A program made the translations under genes and the position numbers. Below the pieces are notes generated by a model that was given only the letters and a program-made list of their open reading frames with translations, searched no databases and was not told where the DNA came from. Source: Priestia filamentosa (GTDB lineage Bacteria > Bacillota > Bacilli > Bacillales > Bacillaceae_H). Taken from it: a stretch of DNA of 64,000 nt. Positions within the stretch are counted from its first letter, which is position 1. Every line of letters starts with the position of its first letter. The stretch lies in the NCBI RefSeq assembly GCF_900177535.1, contig NZ_FXAJ01000005.1:62001-126000 (forward strand), in the 5' to 3' direction. This document shows, in pieces, positions 10,538 through 19,303 of the stretch.

Positions 10538-12322
10538 TTACACAGTAAACTCCTCTTGCTCAATTAGCACTTCAGCTGCTTCTCTTTTTTTAGCAATCAG
10601 ATTTTTAGGAATGTATTTCGTGAATTTACGCAAAGCAGAAAGCATCATTCGAAGGCTATCCCCTTCTTCCACATATGAAAGAGTTTCTTTTGCATGTTGT
10701 TCAATTTTTTGGAATGCTTCTTGACAAAAGATTTCGGTATAACGTATTTTTAATTGGTTTTTCTCTTCACCAGTAGCTCTTACTGCCTTTTGTGTGCGCA
10801 GTAAAACAGATTCCATTGCATATACTTCACTAATAATATCAGCAGCATTTGCTAAAATTTCCTGTTCTTCTGCTGCCTTTTTTCCATACTTTTGAGCAAT
10901 AAGACCAAGAATTAATAAAGCGACTTTTTTACCGTTCTTCACTAAGTTCTCTTCTTGATCAAGAAGCCCTTCCCCTGCTTCTACAGCTCTTGTCATCATC
11001 ATTTCTTCTTGCAGAGCTTGCGCTTTCTCAAATAGAGGTAGCTCTCCTTTTACTCCTTTACGCAAATAAGTTGCTGGGACGAGCAAACGATTAATTTCAT
11101 TCGTGCCTTCAAAAATCCGATTAATGCGTGAATCTTGATAAAGCCGTGAAATTTCGTATTCTTCCATAAATCCGTAGCCACCATGAAGCTGCAACCCTTC
11201 ATCAACAACATAATCAAGCACTTCTGTACCAAAGAATTTATTTAGTGAACATTCAATAGCGTATTCAGCAATTGAATCTGCTACTTTTCCACCATCTTTT
11301 CTTTCTGCTTCGTTTAAAGCTCCCATTCTCTCTTCAAAAAGCCCTACTGTTCGATAAACAGAGCTTTCTGTTGCATAAATCTTAGCTGCCATTGTGGCCA
11401 ACTTTTCCTTTGTTAAAGCGAACTCTGAAATCTTTGTTTTAAACTGTTTTCGCTCATTTGTATATTTTACAGCAATCTCAAAGGCATGTTTTGAAGCTCC
11501 AATTGCTCCAACACCCAATTTATAGCGGCCTATATTTAAAATATTAAAAGCAATGATATGCCCTCTTCCGATTTCTCCTAACACATTTTCTTTAGGAACT
11601 CTAGCATCTTCTAAAATAAGTGTTCTTGTTGATGAACTTTTGATTCCCATTTTCTTTTCTTCTGGGCCTGTGGAAACTCCCTCTGCTGTTCGTTCTACAA
11701 TAAATGCGCTAAAGTGCTCTCCATCTACTTTTGCATATACAATAAAGAGATCCGCAAATCCTGCATTTGTAATCCACTGCTTTTCACCATTTAAAAGATA
11801 ATGCGTTCCTTCTTCATTTAGACGTGCCGTTGTTTTAGCACCAAGGGCATCAGAACCAGATCCAGGCTCTGTTAAAGCATATGCTGCAATCTTATCTCCA
11901 CTTGCAAGTTCAGGTAAATATGTTTGCTTTTGCTGTTCTGTACCGAAAAGCACAATTGGCAAGGAACCTATTCCAACGTGCGCTCCGTGAGTAATAGAGA
12001 ACCCGCCGGCTTTTGAAAACTTTTCTGCTACAAGGGCTGAGCTAATTTTATCAAGATCAAGTCCCCCATACTCCTCTGGAATATCTCCGCCAAGCAATCC
12101 AAGGTCCCCTGCTTTTTTCAACAGCTTCACAGATCGATCAAACTCATGGTTTTCAAGATGCTCCACTTCTTTTAATACTTCTTTGTCAATATAGTCAGCT
12201 GCTGTTTTAGCAATCATTTTGTGTTCATCTGTAAAGTCTTCTGGGGTGTATACCATAGCAGGATCAATATCTTCTAAAATGAAACCTCCACCTTTTACTA
12301 CTTTCTCTCCTTTGCTTTTCAT
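10538..12322 (-). CDS. fadE: FadE, acyl-CoA dehydrogenase
   Basis: 594 aa, the length of B. subtilis FadE (YusJ). It catalyses the first oxidation of acyl-CoA, using FAD and an electron-transfer flavoprotein. The family signatures are visible: ALTEPGSGSDALGAKTTA near residue 150, and the LHGGYGFMEE and RIFEGTNEINR regions in the C-terminal helical domain. The extra C-terminal ~180 residues are usual for this subfamily. The SD GGAGG is seven bases before the ATG. It is the last gene of fadN-fadA-fadE. Confidence 0.96.
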   Translation of the reverse strand: MKSKGEKVVKGGGFILEDIDPAMVYTPEDFTDEHKMIAKTAADYIDKEVLKEVEHLENHEFDRSVKLLKKAGDLGLLGGDIPEEYGGLDLDKISSALVAEKFSKAGGFSITHGAHVGIGSLPIVLFGTEQQKQTYLPELASGDKIAAYALTEPGSGSDALGAKTTARLNEEGTHYLLNGEKQWITNAGFADLFIVYAKVDGEHFSAFIVERTAEGVSTGPEEKKMGIKSSSTRTLILEDARVPKENVLGEIGRGHIIAFNILNIGRYKLGVGAIGASKHAFEIAVKYTNERKQFKTKISEFALTKEKLATMAAKIYATESSVYRTVGLFEERMGALNEAERKDGGKVADSIAEYAIECSLNKFFGTEVLDYVVDEGLQLHGGYGFMEEYEISRLYQDSRINRIFEGTNEINRLLVPATYLRKGVKGELPLFEKAQALQEEMMMTRAVEAGEGLLDQEENLVKNGKKVALLILGLIAQKYGKKAAEEQEILANAADIISEVYAMESVLLRTQKAVRATGEEKNQLKIRYTEIFCQEAFQKIEQHAKETLSYVEEGDSLRMMLSALRKFTKYIPKNLIAKKREAAEVLIEQEEFTV

Positions 12323-12336
12323 AACTCTTCCTCCCT

Positions 12337-13515
12337 TTATGCTAAAAGTTCAAAAACCCCAGCCGCTCCCATACCGCCGCCAACGCACATTGTCACAATG
12401 CCAAATTGTTCTCCTCTTCGCTTCATCTCATGCAAAAGTGATAAAGTTAGTTTTGTTCCTGTACATCCAAGTGGATGACCAAGCGCAATTGCTCCTCCAT
12501 TTACGTTTACTTTTTCTTCGTCTATCCCTAGCTCTCTAATAATCTGGATGGCTTGTGATGCAAATGCTTCATTTAATTCAAACAACCCGATATCACTCAA
12601 CGACAGGCCAGCTTGCTTCAAAGCCTTTGGAATAGCAACAACAGGACCAACTCCCATTATTTCAGGCGGAACTCCCCCAACAGCAAATGAACGGAATTTG
12701 GCCATTGGTTTAAGACCTTCTGCTTTCGCCTTTTCATGATCCATCAAAAAGACAGCTGCTCCTCCGTCGCTTGTTTGTGAAGCATTTCCTGCTGTCACTG
12801 AACCATTCAGGGCAAAAGCTGGACGAAGATGGCTAAGAGCTTCCAGTGTTGTACCAGGACGTACTCCCTCATCTTTGCTAAACAACACTTTCTTCTCTTG
12901 CCATTTATGATGTTCATCCACTGTTCTTATCGGCACTTCAACAGGTACTATTTCATCTTTAAATTTACCTTCCTGTACTGCTTTTGCTGCTTTTTGGTGA
13001 CTTCTTACAGCAAATGCATCTTGATCTTCCCTGCTAATGCCATACTTATCGGCAACTCGTTCAGCTGTATGCCCCATTGCCATATAATACTCCGGTTTTT
13101 CTTCTGCGAGGCGAACATTTAATCGTGTCACATGCCCTATCATCGGCACAAGGCTCATTGATTCGACGCCTCCTGCTAATACTGCATTTGCTTTTCCAAG
13201 CATAATACTCTCTGCACCATACGCAATCGTTTGTAATCCAGATGAGCAGTACCGATTGATCGTAACCGCTGGAACGGTATACGGTAATCCTGCTAAAGCC
13301 CCAATGTTTCGCGCTAAGTTTAACCCTTGCTCTGCTTCTGGAATCGAACATCCGATAATGAGATCATCAATTTCACCACTATATCCGCCTGCTCTTTTCA
13401 ACGTTTCTTGCACAGCAAGGGCCCCTAAGTCATCAGGTCTTACATTTGCTAATGATCCTTTTTTCGCTTTTCCAACAGGTGTTCTTGCTCCAGCTACAAT
13501 AACTGCTTCTCTCAC
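12337..13515 (-). CDS. fadA: FadA, acetyl-CoA acyltransferase (3-ketoacyl-CoA thiolase)
   Basis: 392 aa thiolase with a GTG start after an AGGGGGAG SD. The nucleophilic cysteine is in NRYCSSGLQT near residue 88. The catalytic histidine is in NGGAIALGHPLGCTG and the second cysteine in CVGGGMGAAG. It cleaves 3-ketoacyl-CoA to acetyl-CoA and a shortened acyl-CoA. It lies 16 bases after fadN and 14 before fadE, all in one operon under the FadR box. Confidence 0.96.
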   Translation of the reverse strand: MREAVIVAGARTPVGKAKKGSLANVRPDDLGALAVQETLKRAGGYSGEIDDLIIGCSIPEAEQGLNLARNIGALAGLPYTVPAVTINRYCSSGLQTIAYGAESIMLGKANAVLAGGVESMSLVPMIGHVTRLNVRLAEEKPEYYMAMGHTAERVADKYGISREDQDAFAVRSHQKAAKAVQEGKFKDEIVPVEVPIRTVDEHHKWQEKKVLFSKDEGVRPGTTLEALSHLRPAFALNGSVTAGNASQTSDGGAAVFLMDHEKAKAEGLKPMAKFRSFAVGGVPPEIMGVGPVVAIPKALKQAGLSLSDIGLFELNEAFASQAIQIIRELGIDEEKVNVNGGAIALGHPLGCTGTKLTLSLLHEMKRRGEQFGIVTMCVGGGMGAAGVFELLA

Positions 13516-13531
13516 AGTCCTACTCCCCCTT

Positions 13532-15889
13532 CTAATTGCGCAATGGTTTGCCTTTCAAAAGCATATGCTGCATTCTCTCCTGTGACTTTAGCTCTCCAAT
13601 CAGGCTTAAAAAAGCTTCACGCTCTAAATCTAACAAGTATTGTTCATCAACTTTTGTGCCAAAAGGTAGTCTCCCACCAGCGATCACAAAAGCAAGCTTT
13701 TTAGCAATTTTCAAATCATGATCAGAAACATACCCAGAGTATTTCATGCTTTGCGCTCCAAGTAAAAGCGTCGCATAACCGCTCTCTCCAACAACCGGAA
13801 TCTTTTGCTGTACAGGCGCTCGATAATCAGAAGAAAGATGAATGACTGCTTGCTTTGCATCATAGAGTAGGAATTCTTCATTTTGTGTGATTTTATCTTG
13901 TGGATTTAAAAAACCAAGCTCCCCTGCTTCACGAGCAGAAGTCGACACTTTTGCCATCGCAATCGTTTCGAAAACGTGTGAAGCTACTTTTAAAAGATCT
14001 GTCACGTTCCCACTTTGAGAAAGAACTTTTTGATAAAGGTTTTGACTTCCTCCTCCACCAGGAATAAGACCAACTCCACCTTCTACAAGCCCCATATATG
14101 TTTCACTTGCAGCTTGAATATGGGCAGAAGGCAAACAAACTTCCGCTCCTCCACCAAGAGTCATGGAAAATGGAGCAGTTACAACAGGTATAAGGCTATA
14201 TTTTATATGCTGCATTGCTCCTTGAAATTTGGAGATCACAAAATCAATTTCTTCATAGTTATCGTCCTGCGCTTCCATTAGCATCATGGCAAGATTGGCG
14301 CCAACACAGAAGTTTTTTCCTTGATTTCCAATAACAAGCCCTTTATAATTTCGCTCTGCTTCATTAATGCCTTTATGAATCATATCGATAATATCAAGAC
14401 CAATTGCATTGTTCGGTGATGTAAATTGTAAACAAAGCACATCGTCCCCCATATCAAGTAAAGCAGCACCGCTATTTTTTTGAAGTACGTTTGTTTTTTC
14501 AAGACTCGCTAGATGAATCCTTTTTTCCTCTCTTTCTTTTACTTTGTACTCACTCTCTTTAAAATAGAATAGAGCTTCAGATGTTTGCTTATAGAAGGTA
14601 GTGAAGCCACTTTCAAGCATTTCTTCAACCCAGCTTGGAACCGTTTTTTCTTCGTTTTTCATTTTGGCGACGGTCTCTTCTACACCAAGCTCATCCCATA
14701 GCTCAAATGGTCCTTTCTTCCATCCAAACCCAGCTCGCATTGCTTCATCAACATCAATGATATTGTCAGCAATCTGTGACACAAGATGGGCAGAGTAAAG
14801 TAATACAGGGCTAATGATGTTCCATAGAAATTGATCTTCTCTTTCCGACGAATATAAAAGCGCTTTCATATCTTTCTTTTTACCTTTATTTTTATCTTTC
14901 AGCGGGAACTTTTGACGTGGTTCATATTGAAGTGTATCAGTATTTAATTGAAGAATTTCTTTTCCTTCTTTTTTATAAAAACCCTTTCCAGCTTTGCTTC
15001 CATACAAGCCCTTTTCTAACATCGCTTCCATAAAAGATGGAATGGTAAAAAGCTCTCTTTCTTCTCCCTCTACATGCTGAAATACATTGTGTGCAACGTG
15101 AGCAAATGTATCTAATCCAACAACATCGAGCGTTCGAAATGTTGCGCTTTTTGGTCTTCCAATAAGAGGACCTGTCAGAGAATCGACTTCCCCAACATTT
15201 AACTGACTTTTGTTCATCTCTCTTACTGTTACAAGTAATCCATACGTGCCAATTCTATTGGCAATAAAGTTTGGCGTGTCTTTGGCAAACACTACTTTCT
15301 TACCAAGTACTTCTTCACCAAAGTTTTTCATATATTGAGCAATAGCTGGTTTTGTCTCTTTTGTTGGGATAATTTCTAGTAGTTTGAGGTAGCGAGGTGG
15401 GTTAAAAAAGTGAGTGCCTAGAAAATGCTCTTTAAAATCTTGTGAGCACTCCTCCGACATGTCATGAACAGAGATTCCTGATGTGTTAGAACTTACAATG
15501 CTTCCTTTCTTTCTCACTCTATCAATGTTTTGAAGCACTTGTTTCTTCACTTGTAAATTCTCTACGACAACTTCAACAATCCAATCACATGTTTTTAATT
15601 CATGCCAATGGTCTTCAGTATTTCCAATCGTTATAAAGGCGATGTTTTTCTTTGAAGTAAAAGGAGCTGGCTTTCTTTTTAAAGATTGCTCTAACGATGT
15701 TTTCGCTAGTCTGTTCCGCACTTCATCATCATCTTTAGATAATCCTTTCTTCTTTTCAACTTCTGTGAGCTCGTTTGGCACGACGTCTAAGAGGAGTGTT
15801 TGAATACCTACGTTTGCAAGTAAAGCAGCAATCCCTGACCCCATTACACCTGAACCAATGACAGCTGCTTTTCGGATCGTTTTCACCAT
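13532..15889 (-). CDS. fadN: FadN, 3-hydroxyacyl-CoA dehydrogenase / enoyl-CoA hydratase
   Basis: 785 aa from the ATG at 15889; the TTG at 15904 overlaps the SD GGAGGG. The N-terminal half is the NAD-binding dehydrogenase (AVIGSGVMGSGIAALLANVG, residues 8-27), and the C-terminal half is the crotonase-type hydratase (about 490-700, with SMTLGGGAEVCLP and GLIPGGGGSQNL). This order is the reverse of E. coli FadB and is typical of Bacillus FadN. It heads the fadN-fadA-fadE operon. Confidence 0.96.
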   Translation of the reverse strand: MVKTIRKAAVIGSGVMGSGIAALLANVGIQTLLLDVVPNELTEVEKKKGLSKDDDEVRNRLAKTSLEQSLKRKPAPFTSKKNIAFITIGNTEDHWHELKTCDWIVEVVVENLQVKKQVLQNIDRVRKKGSIVSSNTSGISVHDMSEECSQDFKEHFLGTHFFNPPRYLKLLEIIPTKETKPAIAQYMKNFGEEVLGKKVVFAKDTPNFIANRIGTYGLLVTVREMNKSQLNVGEVDSLTGPLIGRPKSATFRTLDVVGLDTFAHVAHNVFQHVEGEERELFTIPSFMEAMLEKGLYGSKAGKGFYKKEGKEILQLNTDTLQYEPRQKFPLKDKNKGKKKDMKALLYSSEREDQFLWNIISPVLLYSAHLVSQIADNIIDVDEAMRAGFGWKKGPFELWDELGVEETVAKMKNEEKTVPSWVEEMLESGFTTFYKQTSEALFYFKESEYKVKEREEKRIHLASLEKTNVLQKNSGAALLDMGDDVLCLQFTSPNNAIGLDIIDMIHKGINEAERNYKGLVIGNQGKNFCVGANLAMMLMEAQDDNYEEIDFVISKFQGAMQHIKYSLIPVVTAPFSMTLGGGAEVCLPSAHIQAASETYMGLVEGGVGLIPGGGGSQNLYQKVLSQSGNVTDLLKVASHVFETIAMAKVSTSAREAGELGFLNPQDKITQNEEFLLYDAKQAVIHLSSDYRAPVQQKIPVVGESGYATLLLGAQSMKYSGYVSDHDLKIAKKLAFVIAGGRLPFGTKVDEQYLLDLEREAFLSLIGELKSQERMQHMLLKGKPLRN

Positions 15890-15911
15890 ATAAATTCCCT
15901 CCAAACTCTAT

Positions 15912-15934
15912 TGAATGAATGACCATTCATTTTA
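15912..15934. promoter_or_regulatory. FadR operator upstream of fadN
   Basis: TGAATGAATGACCATTCA, with flanking bases, matches the B. subtilis FadR box (TGAATGAATANTCATTCA). FadR is a TetR-type repressor released by long-chain acyl-CoA. The box lies between the fadN promoter and its start codon. Confidence 0.88.
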
Positions 15935-15966
15935 TGGCTAAAAAACGCCTTATTTACCCTCCTTTT

Positions 15967-15995
15967 AATATATATTATTTTTAGAATTTTCTCAA
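15967..15995 (-). promoter_or_regulatory. Sigma-A promoter of fadN-fadA-fadE
   Basis: TTGAGA (15990-15995) and TATATT (15967-15972) are spaced by 17 bases on the minus strand. The predicted start is near 15960, about 25 bases before the FadR box, so FadR would act as a roadblock. Confidence 0.65.
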
Positions 15996-16057
15996 TACTA
16001 AACGTTTGGTTATTTTGCTTTTTTCAGGTTATGTTAAAAAAGGGAGGTGGTTATGCG

Positions 16058-16204
16058 ATGGCACGTTTGCAAAAAAATCCGTCTCGAAATGGCGTAAGCG
16101 CTGCAAGTGTGAAAGGAAATGCAGGTCCTCATGGAAGAGATAATACGGGAAAACAAAAATCACAAAACCAACAGTACAAACAAGAAAATACCCAAGGACA
16201 TTAA
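16058..16204 (+). CDS. yuzL: YuzL family small protein
   Basis: 48 aa, MARLQKNPSRNGVSAASVKG at its start, very polar and rich in Asn, Gln, Lys and Gly. It matches the YuzL family of small Bacillus proteins, which B. subtilis also has beside fadN. The SD GGGAGG is ten bases before ATG 16058; the closer ATG at 16053 is out of frame and gives only 14 codons. Its composition recalls small acid-soluble spore proteins, but no function is known. It ends at a terminator shared with fadM. Confidence 0.82.
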   Translation: MARLQKNPSRNGVSAASVKGNAGPHGRDNTGKQKSQNQQYKQENTQGH

Positions 16205-16208
16205 CGAT

Positions 16209-16244
16209 AAAAAGACTTGCTAAAATAGTAGCAAGTCTTTTTTT
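16209..16244. terminator. Bidirectional terminator between yuzL and fadM
   Basis: AAAAAGACTTGCTA pairs with TAGCAAGTCTTTTT around a short AT loop. A tracts and T tracts on both sides let it serve yuzL (plus) and fadM (minus), whose stop codon overlaps it. Confidence 0.88.
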
Positions 16245-17160
16245 ACTTTTTGCTCATTCCTTTTAAAACAAAGGCTACGTTTGCAGGACGCTCTGCTAAT
16301 CTTCTCATAAAATAGCCATACCAGTCTGTCCCATAAGGAACATACACCCGCATTCTGTATCCATCTTTCACAAGCGCTTCCTGTTTTTCAGTTCGAATCC
16401 CATACAGCATTTGAAACTCAAACTGTTCCTTTGGAATGTTATGCTTTGAAACTAGATTTTTTGTGTATTCGATGATTTTGTCATCATGTGTTGCAACAGC
16501 TGTATAATGACCATTGAGCATATGCATTTCAATAATCTTCTTAAAATTCTCATCAACATCCTGCTTTTTTGGGAAAACTACTTCTTTTGGTTCCTTGTAT
16601 GCACCTTTAACAAGACGCAAATTTGGCTCGTATGCATCAAGTTCTTTCATATCATTTTCTGTCCGGCGCAAATATGCTTGAATCACTGTTCCAATATTAT
16701 CATACTTTGTTTTAAGTTCTTTGAAGATTCTAAGTGTTTTCTCACAGCGTGAATAATCTTCCATATCAATTGTTACAAACACACCGTTTGCCTCTGCTTC
16801 ATCTAAAATACGCTTCATATTTTGTATCGCTATATCTGAAGACAAATCAAGTCCAAGTGATGTGAGCTTAAGAGAGAGCTGAGACTCTATACTTTCGCGT
16901 CCGATTGCTTGTATTGCTTCAATGCACTGATTTGTCATTTCCATTGCTTCTTCTTCGCTTTCAATAAACTCACCAAGATAATCAATTGTGACGTCTAATC
17001 CTTTATTATTTAACCCTCTAATAACATCCACTGCTAAATTAATTGTATCCCCTGCTACAAACCGTTTAGCTCCAAATTGTAAACCATACTTTTTAGCTAC
17101 TTTCGTAAGCGCTTTATTCCTAGATAAATATAGAAAAAAACCTCGCATTGCTTGTTCCAT
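16243..17160 (-). CDS. fadM: FadM, proline dehydrogenase (YusM/PutB type)
   Basis: 305 aa, the length of monofunctional Gram-positive PRODH. It oxidises proline to pyrroline-5-carboxylate with FAD. The active-site strand YGTDWYGYFMRRLAERPAN near the C-terminus holds the YxxxRRxxE residues that bind proline, and QAYLRRTENDM is the flavin-side helix. SD GGGGGAG precedes the ATG. It follows the fadN block as in B. subtilis, where the gene is grouped with fatty-acid degradation genes, but I see no FadR box directly before it. Confidence 0.93.
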   Translation of the reverse strand: MEQAMRGFFLYLSRNKALTKVAKKYGLQFGAKRFVAGDTINLAVDVIRGLNNKGLDVTIDYLGEFIESEEEAMEMTNQCIEAIQAIGRESIESQLSLKLTSLGLDLSSDIAIQNMKRILDEAEANGVFVTIDMEDYSRCEKTLRIFKELKTKYDNIGTVIQAYLRRTENDMKELDAYEPNLRLVKGAYKEPKEVVFPKKQDVDENFKKIIEMHMLNGHYTAVATHDDKIIEYTKNLVSKHNIPKEQFEFQMLYGIRTEKQEALVKDGYRMRVYVPYGTDWYGYFMRRLAERPANVAFVLKGMSKK

Positions 17161-17474
17161 TTCTTTCTCCCCCTTGATTAAATAACATTTAATGCTACCT
17201 AAATAATTTCATTCCTTTAAAACAGCAGTAGACCATAAGAGCTAGATTGAATATCTTTAAATGTTTCTACGTGTAAAGGGTAATGTACTAGAAATTTACC
17301 CTCCCTAAAAAAAAGACAAACATTTTTTCAAAAAGTAGGCTCATTTACTCAGGTCTTTTTTTCTTTTTATTCAAACATATATTTATGCTATATAATATGA
17401 AAATTCCAGTGAATAGGAACATCCTAAAGAAGACAAAATAAAGGAGAATTTTTTGGTTTTAAGGAGGGATTTTT
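17161..17474. other. Intergenic region between fadM and the CotF-type genes
   Basis: About 310 bases without a gene. It must hold the divergent promoters of fadM and the coat genes. A TATAAT (17391-17396, plus) lies about 80 bases before the coat gene but has no good -35 partner. I see no clear FadR, CcpA or sporulation sigma box. Confidence 0.5.
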
Positions 17475-17747
17475 ATGCAAAATGAAATGAATGAACAAAG
17501 TACAAATCAATCACAACCAATGTTTATGGAACCACCGAAAGTCATTTCCACAAAAGACGCTCTTTATATCGCAGATATGTTAACTTGGAACTTAGTAGCA
17601 ATGAAAAAAGCACATTTCTTTGCTTCTCAATGTCAAGATGCAGAGATTGCACAAGAAATAGAAAAAGTATGTAAAATGCATCAGCGCCATTATGAAAGAA
17701 TCTTACCTCATCTCGAAAATACTCAATCACAGCAAACTTTACAGTAA
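17475..17747 (+). CDS. CotF-family spore coat protein, first of a pair
   Basis: 90 aa with a near-perfect SD (AAGGAGG). The central part (about 28-80) is a helical segment of the CotF/coat-associated type, with the hydrophobic pattern DALYIADMLTWNLVAMKK. The N-terminus is rich in Gln/Asn and flexible. It is 14 bases upstream of a second CotF-type gene. B. subtilis yusN in this position is also related to coat proteins, so a role in the spore coat is likely. Confidence 0.75.
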   Translation: MQNEMNEQSTNQSQPMFMEPPKVISTKDALYIADMLTWNLVAMKKAHFFASQCQDAEIAQEIEKVCKMHQRHYERILPHLENTQSQQTLQ

Positions 17748-17761
17748 AGGAGAAATAAACG

Positions 17762-18082
17762 ATGGCTGATCAGAAAATCAAAAATCCAGAATTACCAATT
17801 AACAAAACGTCTGCAATGAACGATCTTGATTTTATTACAGACATCCTTTCAACTGAGAAATATATGACAGCTTCATATTGTACGGCTCTTAATGAATTTA
17901 GTCATAATGAACTTTATCAAGAGATTTCAGCAATCTTTAACGAATCACAAGACTGTCAGCGTGAGATTTATAACCTTATGTTTAAAAAGGGATTTTACGG
18001 TATTGAAGCTCAGGATTCAAATAAACTTCAGCAAAGCTATGAACAATTCCAAGGATATATGAATCAATTTCCAACTCATTAA
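17762..18082 (+). CDS. yusN: CotF-family spore coat protein (YusN-like), second of a pair
   Basis: 106 aa, with the CotF-type helix pair (TSAMNDLDFITDILSTEKYM and the following helix) and aromatic-rich C-terminus ending GYMNQFPTH. An SD AAGGAG precedes the ATG. It shares an operon with the preceding gene and ends in a strong terminator. Position corresponds to yusN of B. subtilis. A coat role is inferred from family only. Confidence 0.8.
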   Translation: MADQKIKNPELPINKTSAMNDLDFITDILSTEKYMTASYCTALNEFSHNELYQEISAIFNESQDCQREIYNLMFKKGFYGIEAQDSNKLQQSYEQFQGYMNQFPTH

Positions 18083-18118
18083 AAAAAGGCTTGATACTAA
18101 AGTATCAAGCCTTTTTTT
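18081..18118. terminator. Bidirectional terminator between yusN and yusU
   Basis: A perfect stem AAAGGCTTGATACT/AGTATCAAGCCTTT with A and T tracts on its two sides. It starts at the yusN stop and overlaps the yusU stop. Confidence 0.93.
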
Positions 18119-18359
18119 GATTTTCCCGATGTCTCTCGTTCAGTTCTTTAATCTCACGCACAAGATCAATCATTTCTTTCTTTGCATCTGGATACTGACT
18201 GTTCCAATGTTTAGCAAGAGGTGGCATCGTTTTAGAGATATGGGTATACAGAGCCCACATTTTGATTTTTTCTTGAAGTTCTTCTGACGTATCTCCAAGC
18301 ATAAGGTCTGTATATTTTTCAATTAATGCTGAAAATTGACCTTGGAACTCTTCTTTCAT
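18105..18359 (-). CDS. yusU: YusU-like protein (DUF2573 type)
   Basis: 84 aa from ATG 18359, which has GGAGG seven bases upstream; ATG 18365 is only one base from the SD. The protein is all-helical and charged, with no signal. It matches YusU in size and position next to yusV. Function unknown. Confidence 0.82.
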   Translation of the reverse strand: MKEEFQGQFSALIEKYTDLMLGDTSEELQEKIKMWALYTHISKTMPPLAKHWNSQYPDAKKEMIDLVREIKELNERHRENQKKA

Positions 18360-18405
18360 TATCATCCCTCCAAGCTTTTAAAGGTTTCCCTTTACGGCTT
18401 GCTTG

Positions 18406-19236
18406 TTATCCAACGTCTACATTTTGATTTTTCGTTACTTGCTGAACAATACATCTTCCTTTTCCATGTGGAATACAAAGAGGTGTTCCAAAGAGCGGGT
18501 CAACCGTTACTTGACAGCTCATTTCAAAAACGTTCTTTACAAGTTCACAGCTTACAATATCTTCTGGACGCCCTTGCGCATATACTTTTTTATCACGAAT
18601 AGCTACAATATGATGTGCATAACGGCAGGCAAGGTTCAGATCATGAAGTACCATTACAATCGTGCGCTGTTCTTTCTCATTTAAATCAAATAGCAAATCT
18701 AAAATTTCAATTTGGTGTGTCATATCTAAATATGTTGTTGGTTCATCAAGCAAAATAATTTCTGTATCTTGAGCAAGCGTCATAGCAATCCATGCTCTTT
18801 GACGTTGACCACCTGAAAGGGAATCAACGTGGCGATCCGCAAGAGCGCTCATCCCTGTTGATTCAAGCGCATTCTGAACTTTTCTCTCATCTTCTTCAGA
18901 CCACTGTTTTAACCAGTTTTGATAAGGATAACGTCCTTGTTTTACAAGTTGTAACACAGTAAGTCCTTCTGGAGCTACAGGGCCCTGTGGTAAAATAGCA
19001 AGCTTTTTAGCCACTTCTTTTGTAGCAATTTTGCTCATCATTTCTCCCTCAAGTACAACAGAGCCTTGCTGTGGTTTTAGCAAACGCGCCATTGAACGAA
19101 GCAATGTTGATTTTCCACAGCCATTTCCCCCAATAAAAACAGTTATCTCTCCTTTAGGGATTTCCAAGTTCAGTTCGTCAATAATAACCGTTTCTCCATA
19201 TCCTAATGTTAAATCTTTTGTTTCCATTGCCTTCAT
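18406..19236 (-). CDS. yusV: YusV, siderophore ABC importer ATPase
   Basis: 276 aa FecE-type ATPase: Walker [10 protein letters not shown], signature [13 protein letters not shown], Walker [13 protein letters not shown], switch His in [14 protein letters not shown]. In B. subtilis YusV is the shared ATPase for several hydroxamate and catecholate siderophore permeases. Here it lies 67 bases after the yfhA-like permease gene, on the same strand and probably in the same Fur-controlled operon, so it likely serves this schizokinen/arthrobactin-type importer at least. Confidence 0.93.
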   Translation of the reverse strand: MKAMETKDLTLGYGETVIIDELNLEIPKGEITVFIGGNGCGKSTLLRSMARLLKPQQGSVVLEGEMMSKIATKEVAKKLAILPQGPVAPEGLTVLQLVKQGRYPYQNWLKQWSEEDERKVQNALESTGMSALADRHVDSLSGGQRQRAWIAMTLAQDTEIILLDEPTTYLDMTHQIEILDLLFDLNEKEQRTIVMVLHDLNLACRYAHHIVAIRDKKVYAQGRPEDIVSCELVKNVFEMSCQVTVDPLFGTPLCIPHGKGRCIVQQVTKNQNVDVG

Positions 19237-19303
19237 ATGTGCTAACGCTCCTTCAACAGAAATTTTCTTTTCTTATTTATACACTCCGTAAACTTCTGTT
19301 TCC

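Noticed and set aside
16003-16015. Third copy of the 19-bp AAACGTTT palindrome
   Set aside because: TAAACGTTTGGTTA shares only the core octamer; the flanks differ.
17391-17396. Sigma-E/K promoter for the CotF-type pair
   Set aside because: CATATATTTA upstream resembles a sporulation -10 but is off by one from the sigma-K form and has no -35 match; left undecided.
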